From Bacillota bacterium (lineage in GTDB: Bacteria; Bacillota; Clostridia; Lachnospirales; Lachnospiraceae), in the NCBI GenBank assembly GCA_023399055.1, contig JAEWQV010000010.1, forward strand, positions 496,001-560,000: 64,000 bases of DNA, read 5' to 3'. This document shows positions 42,638 through 50,704 of this stretch, one piece after another (the first letter of the stretch is position 1; every line of letters starts with the position of its first letter). Under the pieces are notes generated by a model, which searched no databases, had not been told where the DNA came from, and worked only from the letters and a program-made list of their open reading frames with translations. A program made the translations under genes and the position numbers.

Positions 42638-44068
42638 TTACTTTTCTATGCTTTTCGAGGCAGTTTCACCGGCAATTCTTCCTAGGCTTAAAGACATCTG
42701 TATGGAGGTACCGCTTGCGGGATATACCTTGTAGAAAAATTCTCCGTTGGCAACTTCACCGGCAGCATATAAGTTAGGTATGATATTACCACTGTTATCC
42801 AGTACATGTGCCTCTGTATCGATCTTTATACCTGTCATTGTACCAATAGAGGCTGCTATAATTTTAACACCATAGAATTTTGAGGTCTCAATTTTTGTTT
42901 GCTCGGTAAGAACTTTACCAAATAGGGTATCCTCACCGTTGTCTATCATTTGGTTATATTCACCAACTGTATCCAGGAACGCTTCTTTATTAACGCCGCT
43001 CAGCTCTGCCAATTCTTCCAATGAATCAGCAACATAAGCCTCTCCTTTTTCAACAGCCTGGTCTAATAGGGGATTATATGTAGTAGCATCAAAGATTAAA
43101 AGTGCTCTTAGGTCTTCCTGCTTTAATAATGCCTCATGAATGATAGGGTAGTCAGAGGCTTCATTAACGAATCTCTTTCCGTCTTTATTAACGAGAAGGT
43201 ATGGGCTCCACATCAGTGAACTGATTTCGGATTCTGCATTTAACTCTCCTTCCACACCCTTAAAACCAATAACGCTGCCATTACCAACAATACCCGCATT
43301 AACCTTTTCGGCCATAACCAGACCGTCACCCGTATTACCTACCGCAACATAAGTAAACTCGCCTACTGCTTCTGCCGCATATTTCTGCATTAAGTCCTCG
43401 CTTCGGTCAAACCCTCCTGTTGCAAGAATAACTGATTTTGCCTTAAAGGTAAGCTTCTTATCATCTTTACCTATTGCTTTAACTCCTGTTACTTCACCCT
43501 TTTTATTTGTAATTAGTTCCGTAGCACTTGTCTCCAAAAAGAATTCTACATTCTTACTCTCTGCATATCTCTTCATAGGAGCGATGATTCCATTGCCACC
43601 TTCAGCTGCCATAACTGCTCTGGATACCGGACTGGTCCCGGCAGGGAATGGTCCATTAAATTGAACACCAATTGTATCAGTAAGCCAATTGATGGTATCA
43701 CCAGATTTTTCTGCAACTGTTCTTAGTAAGGCTTCATCCGCCTTTCCTTCCGCTCTTTCGCTCCAATAAGCCACCAATTCCTCGACAGAATCCTGCACCT
43801 GTGCCTGATTATGTAGATCTGATCCTGTTCCATAGACAATACCTGCGGATAATATTGTACTTCCACCTACCATAGGCATTTTTTCGATAACAGCAACTTT
43901 AGCCCCTACCTCTGCCGCCTCAATCGCAGCCGCCATACCTGCAGCTCCTGCCCCAATAACCACTACATCATAATTTTCACTTTTCGATGCACATCCGCTA
44001 AAGGATGCAGCAATTAGTGTTGCAATTAATAATATACCAATATACTTTTTATTTTTCTTATGTACCAT
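42638..44068 (-). CDS. Extracellular FAD-dependent reductase lipoprotein (fumarate reductase-like)
   Basis: A 476-residue flavoprotein of the fumarate reductase/succinate dehydrogenase flavoprotein family. A lipoprotein signal (FSGC, Cys 26) places it outside the membrane. The FAD site is VVVIGAGAAGMAAAIEAA near residue 35, then GGSTILSAG and LLVNKDGKRFVNE. It has no haem motif and no own FMN domain; the adjacent gene supplies a flavin carrier. The canonical substrate-binding C-terminal loop with Arg (HGANRLGGNS type) is replaced by VYPASGTSIQMS, and the usual His-Thr-Met-Gly-Gly motif reads ASIGTMTG. It is therefore unlikely to be a standard fumarate reductase. The electron acceptor is unknown. 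Confidence 0.88.
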   Translation of the reverse strand: MVHKKNKKYIGILLIATLIAASFSGCASKSENYDVVVIGAGAAGMAAAIEAAEVGAKVAVIEKMPMVGGSTILSAGIVYGTGSDLHNQAQVQDSVEELVAYWSERAEGKADEALLRTVAEKSGDTINWLTDTIGVQFNGPFPAGTSPVSRAVMAAEGGNGIIAPMKRYAESKNVEFFLETSATELITNKKGEVTGVKAIGKDDKKLTFKAKSVILATGGFDRSEDLMQKYAAEAVGEFTYVAVGNTGDGLVMAEKVNAGIVGNGSVIGFKGVEGELNAESEISSLMWSPYLLVNKDGKRFVNEASDYPIIHEALLKQEDLRALLIFDATTYNPLLDQAVEKGEAYVADSLEELAELSGVNKEAFLDTVGEYNQMIDNGEDTLFGKVLTEQTKIETSKFYGVKIIAASIGTMTGIKIDTEAHVLDNSGNIIPNLYAAGEVANGEFFYKVYPASGTSIQMSLSLGRIAGETASKSIEK

Positions 44069-44161
44069 AATGTCCTCCTGCTTCCACTTTTTCCCTTGCT
44101 ATACGTTTCCCCTTTTATATGTAGGTATTACTACATTGCTTCGTATACTAAATACTGGTTT

Positions 44162-44512
44162 TTATTTTTCTGCGCTACTCAGCGCATTTTCTACTGCTGC
44201 AATAATTGCATTAGAACTCTCAGTCGCACCGCTTACTGTATCTACATCTGTGCTCTGCTTATCAATAATGTTCTTAGGAATCTGCTCTAGAGCTACGTCA
44301 GATAAACCTTCCGTTTCGTTCTGAGACAAAATATCAATCTTTGAGATTTCTCCCTTCTCAACGACTACCTTAACTCCTATTTCGCCATGTAACCCTTCTG
44401 CAGTACCTTCATACTCACCATCATTCCAATAGCTTTCGCTCTTCCCACAGCCATAAAACGTGATAAGCAATCCTGACAGCATTAAAATAACAAGAAATAA
44501 TTTTTTATTCAT
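44162..44512 (-). CDS. FMN-binding (flavinylated) lipoprotein
   Basis: A 116-residue lipoprotein with lipobox FYGC (Cys 22) and a single FMN-binding domain of the RnfG/NqrC C-terminal type. The attachment motif is DTVSGATESS near residue 91, where ApbE links FMN to a Thr. It likely passes electrons from a membrane donor to the flavoenzyme encoded 93 bp downstream, as in other extracellular flavin-based reductases. The promoter and a palindromic operator lie just upstream. Placement next to the rnf operon is suggestive but does not prove that Rnf is the donor. Confidence 0.9.
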   Translation of the reverse strand: MNKKLFLVILMLSGLLITFYGCGKSESYWNDGEYEGTAEGLHGEIGVKVVVEKGEISKIDILSQNETEGLSDVALEQIPKNIIDKQSTDVDTVSGATESSNAIIAAVENALSSAEK

Positions 44513-44570
44513 TTTATTCCTTCCTTGTGATTAAACTCTTTCCATATAATTTGTTAGTTTGAATATATTC

Positions 44571-44586
44571 ATTGACCCTGGTCAAT
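44571..44586. promoter_or_regulatory. Palindromic operator at the flavoprotein promoter
   Basis: ATTGACC-CT-GGTCAAT is a perfect 7-2-7 palindrome covering the expected transcription start of the promoter at 44591-44619. Size and position fit a TetR-type site, so the GntR-TetR regulator next door is the likely binder. Confidence 0.7.
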
Positions 44587-44590
44587 TAAA

Positions 44591-44619
44591 ATCATACAAC
44601 TATGTTAATATTTTGTCAA
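44591..44619 (-). promoter_or_regulatory. Promoter of the flavoprotein operon
   Basis: Minus strand TTGACA (44614-44619), a 17-bp spacer and TATGAT (44591-44596), a near-consensus promoter about 75 bp before the FMN-lipoprotein start. Confidence 0.75.
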
Positions 44620-44620
44620 T

Positions 44621-44671
44621 AAAAATAAAAAAATAATGTAAACAATCCTTTTATGTTTGTTTACATTATTT
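44621..44671 (-). terminator. Terminator of the GntR-TetR gene
   Basis: Perfect 14-bp arms, AAATAATGTAAACA (44631-44644) and TGTTTACATTATTT (44658-44671), are followed on the minus strand by a long U-rich tract, 17 bp past the regulator stop. Confidence 0.85.
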
Positions 44672-44688
44672 ACATTTGTTTTTCTTAT

Positions 44689-45600
44689 TTATTCCTCGCT
44701 GATCATATCCAAAAAGAATTTTGCTGCCACACCGCCCTGTTCCACAATGGAGTATTTATTATAATCATAGCACCAGTCCATTATAATGCCGAAAAGAAAG
44801 CCTCGAAGATACTTATATATAGTTTCTGTTGCCATATCCCTTCGAAACTCCCCACGTTTCTTTCCTCTGTCAATAATCTGATACATGGTATCTTCATGAA
44901 GATTGGATGCTACCATTTCTTCCTTATACTCTTTACTAATGATTATCGTCAAAAATACCCTTGCAAAGTCAACACCCTGAGTATCTATTGATTGCATATA
45001 CAAATCAATATATTCGTTAAATTGCTCCTTTGCAGACAAAGCTTCATCCCATACTTTCCCATTAAACATATCACGGTTAATGTCTGCCAGAATCCTACTG
45101 ACAATATCTTTCTTGGAGTCAAAATAAGTGTAAAAGGTTCCTTTTGCCACATGACATTTAGCGCAAATTTCACTAATTGTAACATTGTTATAACCATTAT
45201 TTATAATTAGTTGTTTTGATGTCTCAAGAAGCTTCTTCTGAGTTTCCATTGCTCTAAGTACTCTTTTATTACTTTGCTCCAATGTTTCCTGGAGGGTATT
45301 ACCCTCTGGAACCTCAACCGTTTCATCAGTACTGGGTGAAATGAAGGTACCACTTCCTGCTATGGCATATATCAACCCTTTTTGTTCGCACATTCGATAC
45401 GTACGTGTGACGGTAGTAAAATTAATACCCAGATAATCTGCCAACTCTCTTTGTGGTGGAAGTTTTGATCCTGAAGGTAAGATCCCCTTCGCTATATCCT
45501 GCTCCATTAAAGCTGCAAGAGATAAATAAATCGGACGTTTCAAGAATGCCTTAACCGGTTTCCAAGACAAAGAGTTATGAATGGGTGCCTTTATTGTCAT
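44689..45600 (-). CDS. GntR-TetR fusion transcriptional regulator
   Basis: A 303-residue protein carrying two different DNA-binding domains. Residues ~22-88 are a GntR/MocR-type winged helix (PPQRELADYLGINFTTVTRT ... LIYAIAGSGTFIS). After a linker, residues ~115-168 are a TetR helix-turn-helix (NNVTISEICAKCHVAKGTFY). A TetR-type helical ligand domain fills the rest. It is one uninterrupted frame. Its own promoter has flanking inverted-repeat arms, and the neighbouring flavoprotein operon has a TetR-like palindrome at its start site. It probably represses that operon and itself. The inducing ligand may be the substrate of the flavoenzyme. The GntR effector domain is absent. Confidence 0.9.
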   Translation of the reverse strand: MTIKAPIHNSLSWKPVKAFLKRPIYLSLAALMEQDIAKGILPSGSKLPPQRELADYLGINFTTVTRTYRMCEQKGLIYAIAGSGTFISPSTDETVEVPEGNTLQETLEQSNKRVLRAMETQKKLLETSKQLIINNGYNNVTISEICAKCHVAKGTFYTYFDSKKDIVSRILADINRDMFNGKVWDEALSAKEQFNEYIDLYMQSIDTQGVDFARVFLTIIISKEYKEEMVASNLHEDTMYQIIDRGKKRGEFRRDMATETIYKYLRGFLFGIIMDWCYDYNKYSIVEQGGVAAKFFLDMISEE

Positions 45601-45610
45601 GCAATACCTC

Positions 45611-45652
45611 CATACAATTTATTTTTCACATGATTTTATCATAAATTGTATG
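45611..45652. promoter_or_regulatory. Inverted-repeat operator of the regulator gene
   Basis: Perfect 12-bp arms, CATACAATTTAT (45611-45622) and ATAAATTGTATG (45641-45652), are separated by 18 bp and flank the -10 element of the regulator's promoter. The spacing suits binding by a multi-domain dimer. It could also form an mRNA hairpin next to the ribosome binding site. Confidence 0.6.
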
Positions 45653-45661
45653 CATTTTCAA
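45633..45661 (-). promoter_or_regulatory. Promoter of the GntR-TetR gene
   Basis: Minus strand TTGAAA (45656-45661), 17-bp spacer, TAAAAT (45633-45638). Transcription would begin near 45626, inside the inverted repeat. Confidence 0.65.
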
Positions 45662-45770
45662 CATTAAAGTATGGTTGACATCAAAAATTGTAAATGATAG
45701 CATAAAATAATAAGTACTAAATATAAGCAACAAATAACTTAACAAAGTTATTATGCTTATGCAGCTTCAA

Positions 45771-45799
45771 TTGAAATACTTAAAAAAACTTGTTATAAT
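45771..45799 (+). promoter_or_regulatory. Promoter of the BceRS-type operon
   Basis: TTGAAA (45771-45776), 17-bp spacer, TATAAT (45794-45799) with TGT before it. The leader to the ATG at 45859 is about 53 nt and includes the TAGGAGA ribosome binding site. A second possible promoter, TTGACA-N17-TAGCAT, lies at 45675-45703. Confidence 0.7.
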
Positions 45800-45858
45800 C
45801 ACCCATAGGAAGCTCTAAAGTAAACAGCTATTCCATCGTAAGCAGATTAGGAGAATAT

Positions 45859-46533
45859 ATGTATCGAGTACTAATTATTGAAGATGATATGGGAATTGCA
45901 GAGGCAATAAAAGAACAAGCTATGAAGTGGAATATAGAAGCAAAGTGTGTTCAAAATTTTCGTAATGTATTGAGTGAATTAGCTGAAAGTGATCCTCATT
46001 TAGTCTTACTTGATATTTCACTCCCTTTTTTTAATGGCTATTATTGGTGCACAGAAATACGAAAAATATCAAAGGTCCCCATTATCTTCATATCTTCTGC
46101 TGCAGATAATATGAATATTGTTATGGCTATGAATATGGGTGCAGATGATTTCATTGCAAAACCCTTTGACCAAAGTATTCTTATCGCTAAAATGCAAGCT
46201 TTATTACGCCGTACTTATGATTTTGCATCCGTTGTACCTGTGATAGAGCATCGCAATGCTATACTTCACACAGGAGATAATACCTTAACCTATCAAAATG
46301 AAAAGATACCATTAACTAAGAATGAATACCGTATTCTACTGAGCCTTATGGAGAATAAAGGAAAGGTTGTTAGTCGTGAACGACTCATGGAACAACTGTG
46401 GGAAACGGATAGCTTTGTAGATGAAAATACGTTAACGGTGAATGTGGGAAGATTGCGAAAAAAGCTAGATTCTGTGGGACTTAAGGAATTTATAACAACT
46501 AAATTTGGTGTTGGTTATATTATAGATAACTAA
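45859..46533 (+). CDS. OmpR-family response regulator (BceR type)
   Basis: A 224-residue regulator with an N-terminal receiver domain (acidic pair EDD near 8-10, phospho-acceptor Asp in VLLDISLPFFNGY near 53, Lys in IAKPFD near 105) and a C-terminal winged helix (LTKNEYRILLSLMENKGKVV ... VGRLRKKL). It lies 17 bp before its kinase gene and upstream of a BceAB-type transporter, so it should activate the transporter genes when a cell-wall-active peptide is sensed. A likely binding site is the palindrome at 47543-47560. Confidence 0.92.
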   Translation: MYRVLIIEDDMGIAEAIKEQAMKWNIEAKCVQNFRNVLSELAESDPHLVLLDISLPFFNGYYWCTEIRKISKVPIIFISSAADNMNIVMAMNMGADDFIAKPFDQSILIAKMQALLRRTYDFASVVPVIEHRNAILHTGDNTLTYQNEKIPLTKNEYRILLSLMENKGKVVSRERLMEQLWETDSFVDENTLTVNVGRLRKKLDSVGLKEFITTKFGVGYIIDN

Positions 46534-46550
46534 TTAGAAAGGATATTGGG

Positions 46551-47540
46551 ATGGGATTCTTTTTCACCTATATAAAACATAAGAGAAAAGTTATCATTGT
46601 CTATGCTATATCTGCAATCATTTTTGGTACCTCCTTTTCCTTATATCACCTGCCCCTTAAAGCTGTAATTTATCCAACTACGCTATGTATTCTATTAGCA
46701 TTGGTATACTTTTTATATGATTATTATAGAAGCCGCCTGGTTTATCTTCAATTACAGGAAATAAAAGAGTTGTCGGATGTAGCAATGAACTTACTGCCTC
46801 CGGCAAAGAGTATGGACGATCAAAATTATCAACGGATCATTCATTTGCTATGGGATGAAAAAAAACAATTTGAAGATAACATGAACCTTCGCTACTTTGA
46901 TATGATAGAATACTATACCGTCTGGGCTCATCAGATAAAAACCCCCATTGCTTCCATAAGACTTTGGCTGCAAAATGAGGATAGCAGCTTATCTCGAAAA
47001 ATATCTCTGGACTTGACTCGAATTGAACAATATGTGGACATGGTGCTCATGTTTCTTAGATTGGGATCTGATACGACTGATTATATCTTTCGTGAATATG
47101 ACTTAGATCAGATAGTGAAAGAAGCAGTCAAAAAATTCGCTGGCGAATTCATTAATCGAAAAATCCAGCTTATTTATGAACCCGTAAATACAGTGGTTAT
47201 AACTGATGAAAAATGGTTATCTTTTGTAGTAGAACAATTGCTATCAAATGCCTTAAAGTATACTCAAACGGGTAGTATTACAATATTTATGAAGGAACCA
47301 AACCTTCTATGTATTCAAGATACTGGTATAGGAATCTCTCCAGAAGATATCCCCCGTGTGTTTGATAAGGGATATACAGGGTTTAATGGTCGCAGTGATA
47401 AGAAAGCAAGTGGGATTGGATTATATCTTTGTAAAAGAGTATGTACAAACCTCGGCCATAGAATTCACATAGATTCTGTTTTAGATAAAGGAACCCTAGT
47501 ACAGATGGATTTATCTCATAATAAAATTGAGTATGAATAA
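46551..47540 (+). CDS. Intramembrane-sensing histidine kinase (BceS type)
   Basis: A 329-residue kinase with two N-terminal membrane helices separated by only a few residues, hence no extracellular sensor domain. This is typical of kinases that receive their signal from a BceAB transporter. The phospho-acceptor His is in WAHQIKTPIASIRL near residue 126. The ATP-binding domain shows QLLSNALKYT (N box), DTGIGI (G1) and GIGLYLCKRV (G2). It follows the regulator with a 17-bp gap. Confidence 0.92.
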   Translation: MGFFFTYIKHKRKVIIVYAISAIIFGTSFSLYHLPLKAVIYPTTLCILLALVYFLYDYYRSRLVYLQLQEIKELSDVAMNLLPPAKSMDDQNYQRIIHLLWDEKKQFEDNMNLRYFDMIEYYTVWAHQIKTPIASIRLWLQNEDSSLSRKISLDLTRIEQYVDMVLMFLRLGSDTTDYIFREYDLDQIVKEAVKKFAGEFINRKIQLIYEPVNTVVITDEKWLSFVVEQLLSNALKYTQTGSITIFMKEPNLLCIQDTGIGISPEDIPRVFDKGYTGFNGRSDKKASGIGLYLCKRVCTNLGHRIHIDSVLDKGTLVQMDLSHNKIEYE

Positions 47541-47542
47541 AA

Positions 47543-47560
47543 TCTTACAAAAATGTAAGA
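47543..47560. promoter_or_regulatory. Palindrome, candidate response regulator site
   Basis: TCTTACA-AAAA-TGTAAGA is a perfect 7-4-7 inverted repeat starting 2 bp after the kinase stop and before the transporter genes, where a BceR-type regulator would bind. Confidence 0.6.
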
Positions 47561-47563
47561 AAT

Positions 47564-47611
47564 GAGAGGGGAATTGTAAGCCGATTCGATGGCATTGCAA
47601 TTCTCTCTTTT
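47564..47611 (+). terminator. Possible terminator or attenuator before bceA-like gene
   Basis: GAGAG-GGG-AATTG (47564-47576, GGG bulged) pairs with CAATTCTCTC (47598-47607), followed by TTTTG. It separates the kinase from the transporter genes; strength is uncertain. Confidence 0.45.
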
Positions 47612-47645
47612 GTTACAATACCTATAGAAATGAGCTAGAAGGAAT

Positions 47646-47725
47646 GATTGAAAAAAGCATTTTTTCAATCAGTAAAAAGTACGAAGCGTGCTTTTTACTC
47701 AATATTTGAGCTGCCTCATGGCAGC
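47646..47725 (+). repeat. Cluster of consecutive hairpins in the ATPase gene leader
   Basis: Three near-perfect hairpins stand in a row: 47646-47670 (11-bp arms, 3-nt loop), 47671-47699 (13 pairs, one G-U, 3-nt loop) and 47710-47725 (GCTGCC-TCAT-GGCAGC). A competing stem CTCAA/TTGAG (47698-47710) bridges the last two. The cluster ends 2 bp before the GGAGG of the ATPase gene. Confidence 0.75.
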
Positions 47726-47737
47726 ATGGAGGTTATT

Positions 47738-48499
47738 ATGAGTATATTAGAAGTTAATGGGTTAAAAAAAGTATATACGACCCGCTTTGGAGGAAATAAA
47801 GTTGAGGCATTAAAAAATGTTACCTTTAGTGTTGAGCAAGGTGAATATGTAGCTATCATGGGTGAATCAGGATCAGGTAAGACGACTTTACTTAATATCT
47901 TAGCTGCTCTGGACAAACCTACTGCTGGTATAGTTAATTTGGATGGAAAAGATTTAACCAAAATAAAGGAATCTCTAGTATCCGCATTTCGTAGAGATAA
48001 TTTAGGCTTTGTATTTCAAGACTTTAATCTTTTAGACACCTTTTCCTTAGAAGATAATATATATTTGCCATTGGTATTGGCTAATAAAAACTATGATGAA
48101 ATGTATCAACGTTTGCTTCCCATTGCAGAACAATTAGGAATTACAAGTATATTGAAAAAATATCCCTATGAAATATCTGGTGGTCAAAAACAAAGAGTGG
48201 CAGTAGCACGTGCTTTAATTACTAATCCAAAGTTGATATTAGCCGATGAGCCAACTGGAGCCCTGGATTCTAAAGCCACAGATGAATTGTTACGATTATT
48301 CAGTTTGATTAACAAAAATAGCCAAACAATCCTTATGGTTACTCATTCCGTTAAAGCTGCAAGTCATGCCAATCGAGTTTTGTTTATCAAAGACGGGGAA
48401 GTATTTCACCAAATCTATCGTGGTAATTCGAATAATGAACAAATGTATCAAAAAATTACAGATACACTAGCCATACTTATGACAGGTGGTGAAAAATAA
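47738..48499 (+). CDS. BceA-type ABC transporter ATPase
   Basis: About 253 residues of an ABC ATPase of the MacB/BceA type. Walker A is GESGSGKTT, the Q-loop lies in FVFQDFNLLD, the signature is ISGGQKQRVAVARAL, Walker B is LILADEPTGALDS and the H-loop is MVTHSV. The frame is open upstream to 47648, but GGAGG at 47728 sets the start at the ATG at 47738 (MSILEVNG). It couples to the permease encoded next (TAATG overlap). Such transporters remove or sense bacitracin-like or lantibiotic peptides. Confidence 0.93.
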   Translation: MSILEVNGLKKVYTTRFGGNKVEALKNVTFSVEQGEYVAIMGESGSGKTTLLNILAALDKPTAGIVNLDGKDLTKIKESLVSAFRRDNLGFVFQDFNLLDTFSLEDNIYLPLVLANKNYDEMYQRLLPIAEQLGITSILKKYPYEISGGQKQRVAVARALITNPKLILADEPTGALDSKATDELLRLFSLINKNSQTILMVTHSVKAASHANRVLFIKDGEVFHQIYRGNSNNEQMYQKITDTLAILMTGGEK

Positions 48500-50544
48500 T
48501 GAAGTTTGCTTTTTATCCTAAATTAGCCTTTCATGGTGTTTGCAAAAACAAGAAACTATATTTTCCATATATCTTAACAAGCTTAGGAATGGTTATGATG
48601 TTTTATATTATTTCTTTTCTCTCTTATACTCCAGTTCTCGATCATATGAGAGGAGGCCCAAATCTCAAGATGATTATGGGACTTGGCAGCTGGGTTATTG
48701 GTATTTTTGCTGTTATATTTCTATTTTACACCAATTCCTTTTTATTACGGGGACGTAAAAAGGAATTTGGTTTATATAACATACTTGGAATGGGTAAGTT
48801 TAATATTGGCCGTATTCTTCTGTGGGAAACTATTATGATTGGTGTATTTTCCTTGGTTATAGGCTTATTTATGGGCGTTATTCTTTCTAAATTTGCAGAA
48901 CTAGGACTTGTAAATATAATTTTTGAGGATATCAATTATAATTTTCATGTGTCAAAAGCTGCTTTAACACAGAGTATTATTTTATTCAGCGTGATATTTA
49001 TTCTTATATTAATAAATGGGTTACGTCAGGTACACCTCGCAAATCCTGTGGCACTGCTTCATAGCGAAAATGTTGGTGAAAAACCACCAAAAGCAAATTG
49101 GGTTTTTGGAATATTAGGATTTCTGTTATTAGGAGGCGCTTATTATATTGCAGTTACTATTGAATCGCCATTATCTGCCCTAATATGGTTCTTTGTAGCA
49201 GTCGTTATGGTGATCATAGGTACTTATTTAATATTTATTGCAGGTTCCGTACTATTTTGCCGTATTCTTCAGAAAAATAAAAGATATTATTATAACCCAA
49301 ACCATTTCGTATCCATATCTTCCATGGTTTACCGTATGAAGAGAAATGGTGCCGGTTTAGCCTCCATCTGTATTCTTGGTACTATGGTACTTGTAATGAT
49401 TACTGGTTCTGCATGTCTGTACTTTGGCGCCGAAGATAGTCTTCATAAACGTTATCCACGTGATATTGCATCCGAAATAACAGTAAATTCTATTGAGGGT
49501 TTAAGCTATGACAAGATAGATATCCTTCGTGGAAAACTCGAGGAACTTATTAATGAAAATCATGTGAATCCAATTGATGTATTAGATTATAGAACAGCAA
49601 GTATTGCAGGTTTGACTATGGACGGAATTCTAGATGTTGATGTAGATACTAATGAGTTTAGTACAGAGAATTTTGATGATTTGCGTCAAATATATTTTAT
49701 ACCTTTAGAAGATTATAACCGAGCAATGAAGGAAGACCATGTATTAGCTGCAGATCAGATTCTTCTTAGTACGGTAAGAACTGATTATAATTACGATACG
49801 TTTACACTAAAGGGTGGTAAGACCTTTACAATTGCTGAAAAAACAGAAGGATTTATAGGTAGTGGGGATATGTTCATGAATATTATACCCTCTATTATTG
49901 TTGTATTACCTGATTTGGAACATAATCTCCGTAATATCCTAGATAAGAAAGATGATAAAGACAATAAAATGTTAAGGCTTAACTGGTTTTATAGCTTTAA
50001 CACAGACGAATCAAGTGCGAAAGAAATGGATTTGAAAATGCAGATACGTGAATTGTTCCGTAATATAGCTATTGAAGAGAACAAGGAAGGTTATATATAT
50101 TCTAGTTATGTTGAAAGTCTGGAAGAAAATCGTAGTGATTTCTACAGTACCTATGGCGGACTTTTCTTTATCGGAATAATGCTTAGTACTGTATTTATAT
50201 TTGCAACTGTATTGATTATCTATTATAAGCAGATATCAGAAGGTTTCGAGGATCAATCTAGATTTGATATCATGCAAAAAGTTGGTATGTCAAAGAAGGA
50301 TATAAAGAAGAATATAAATTCTCAAATGTTAACCGTATTCTTTATGCCATTAGCGGCTGCAGTTATACATTTATCCTTCGCATTCCCAATGATTCGTAGA
50401 TTACTAATGCTATTTAACCTTAGAAATCTCCCATTACTATTAACAACTGCTGGAATTAGTGTCGTTATATTTGCAATCTTCTATTCTTTAGTATACCGTA
50501 TTACTTCCAATGCTTACTATTCCATTGTAAGTGGAACAAAATAG
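48499..50544 (+). CDS. BceB-type ABC transporter permease
   Basis: A 681-residue FtsX-like permease with ten predicted membrane helices. A large extracellular domain of about 200 residues (about 320-530) between helices VII and VIII is the hallmark of BceB, where peptides are sensed. FtsX-type core segments such as RDGKKEFGLYNILGMGK-like RGRKKEFGLYNILGMGKFN near 85 and FDIMQKVGMSKKDIKKN near 590 are present. The ATG overlaps the ATPase stop by one base. With the kinase and regulator it forms a complete sensing and resistance module. Confidence 0.92.
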   Translation: MKFAFYPKLAFHGVCKNKKLYFPYILTSLGMVMMFYIISFLSYTPVLDHMRGGPNLKMIMGLGSWVIGIFAVIFLFYTNSFLLRGRKKEFGLYNILGMGKFNIGRILLWETIMIGVFSLVIGLFMGVILSKFAELGLVNIIFEDINYNFHVSKAALTQSIILFSVIFILILINGLRQVHLANPVALLHSENVGEKPPKANWVFGILGFLLLGGAYYIAVTIESPLSALIWFFVAVVMVIIGTYLIFIAGSVLFCRILQKNKRYYYNPNHFVSISSMVYRMKRNGAGLASICILGTMVLVMITGSACLYFGAEDSLHKRYPRDIASEITVNSIEGLSYDKIDILRGKLEELINENHVNPIDVLDYRTASIAGLTMDGILDVDVDTNEFSTENFDDLRQIYFIPLEDYNRAMKEDHVLAADQILLSTVRTDYNYDTFTLKGGKTFTIAEKTEGFIGSGDMFMNIIPSIIVVLPDLEHNLRNILDKKDDKDNKMLRLNWFYSFNTDESSAKEMDLKMQIRELFRNIAIEENKEGYIYSSYVESLEENRSDFYSTYGGLFFIGIMLSTVFIFATVLIIYYKQISEGFEDQSRFDIMQKVGMSKKDIKKNINSQMLTVFFMPLAAAVIHLSFAFPMIRRLLMLFNLRNLPLLLTTAGISVVIFAIFYSLVYRITSNAYYSIVSGTK

Positions 50545-50614
50545 AGTAAAAGCATTATAGTAAATAATATATTATGCCAAGGGTAAAAGTCATATAGTGT
50601 TATAAAAGCTTAAT

Positions 50615-50644
50615 GGGGTGTGGATATAATAAATCTCACACCCC
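50615..50644. terminator. Hairpin between convergent genes
   Basis: GGGGTGTG (50615-50622) pairs with CACACCCC (50637-50644). It lies between the permease gene and the convergent deacetylase gene. U-tracts are poor, so termination strength is uncertain. Confidence 0.6.
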
Positions 50645-50704
50645 TACATTCTGTACATTATTAGTGTAGTATTAATCATACAAAGGCACTGATAGAACTT
50701 TTAC

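Noticed and set aside
42638..44068. Naming the flavoprotein fumarate reductase
   Set aside because: The FAD domain fits, but the catalytic Arg and His segments of fumarate reductases are not recognisable.
47648..47737. N-terminal extension of the ATPase protein by 30 residues
   Set aside because: GGAGG positioned before the ATG at 47738 and the hairpin-forming nature of the upstream stretch favour a leader; BceA proteins normally begin at this point.
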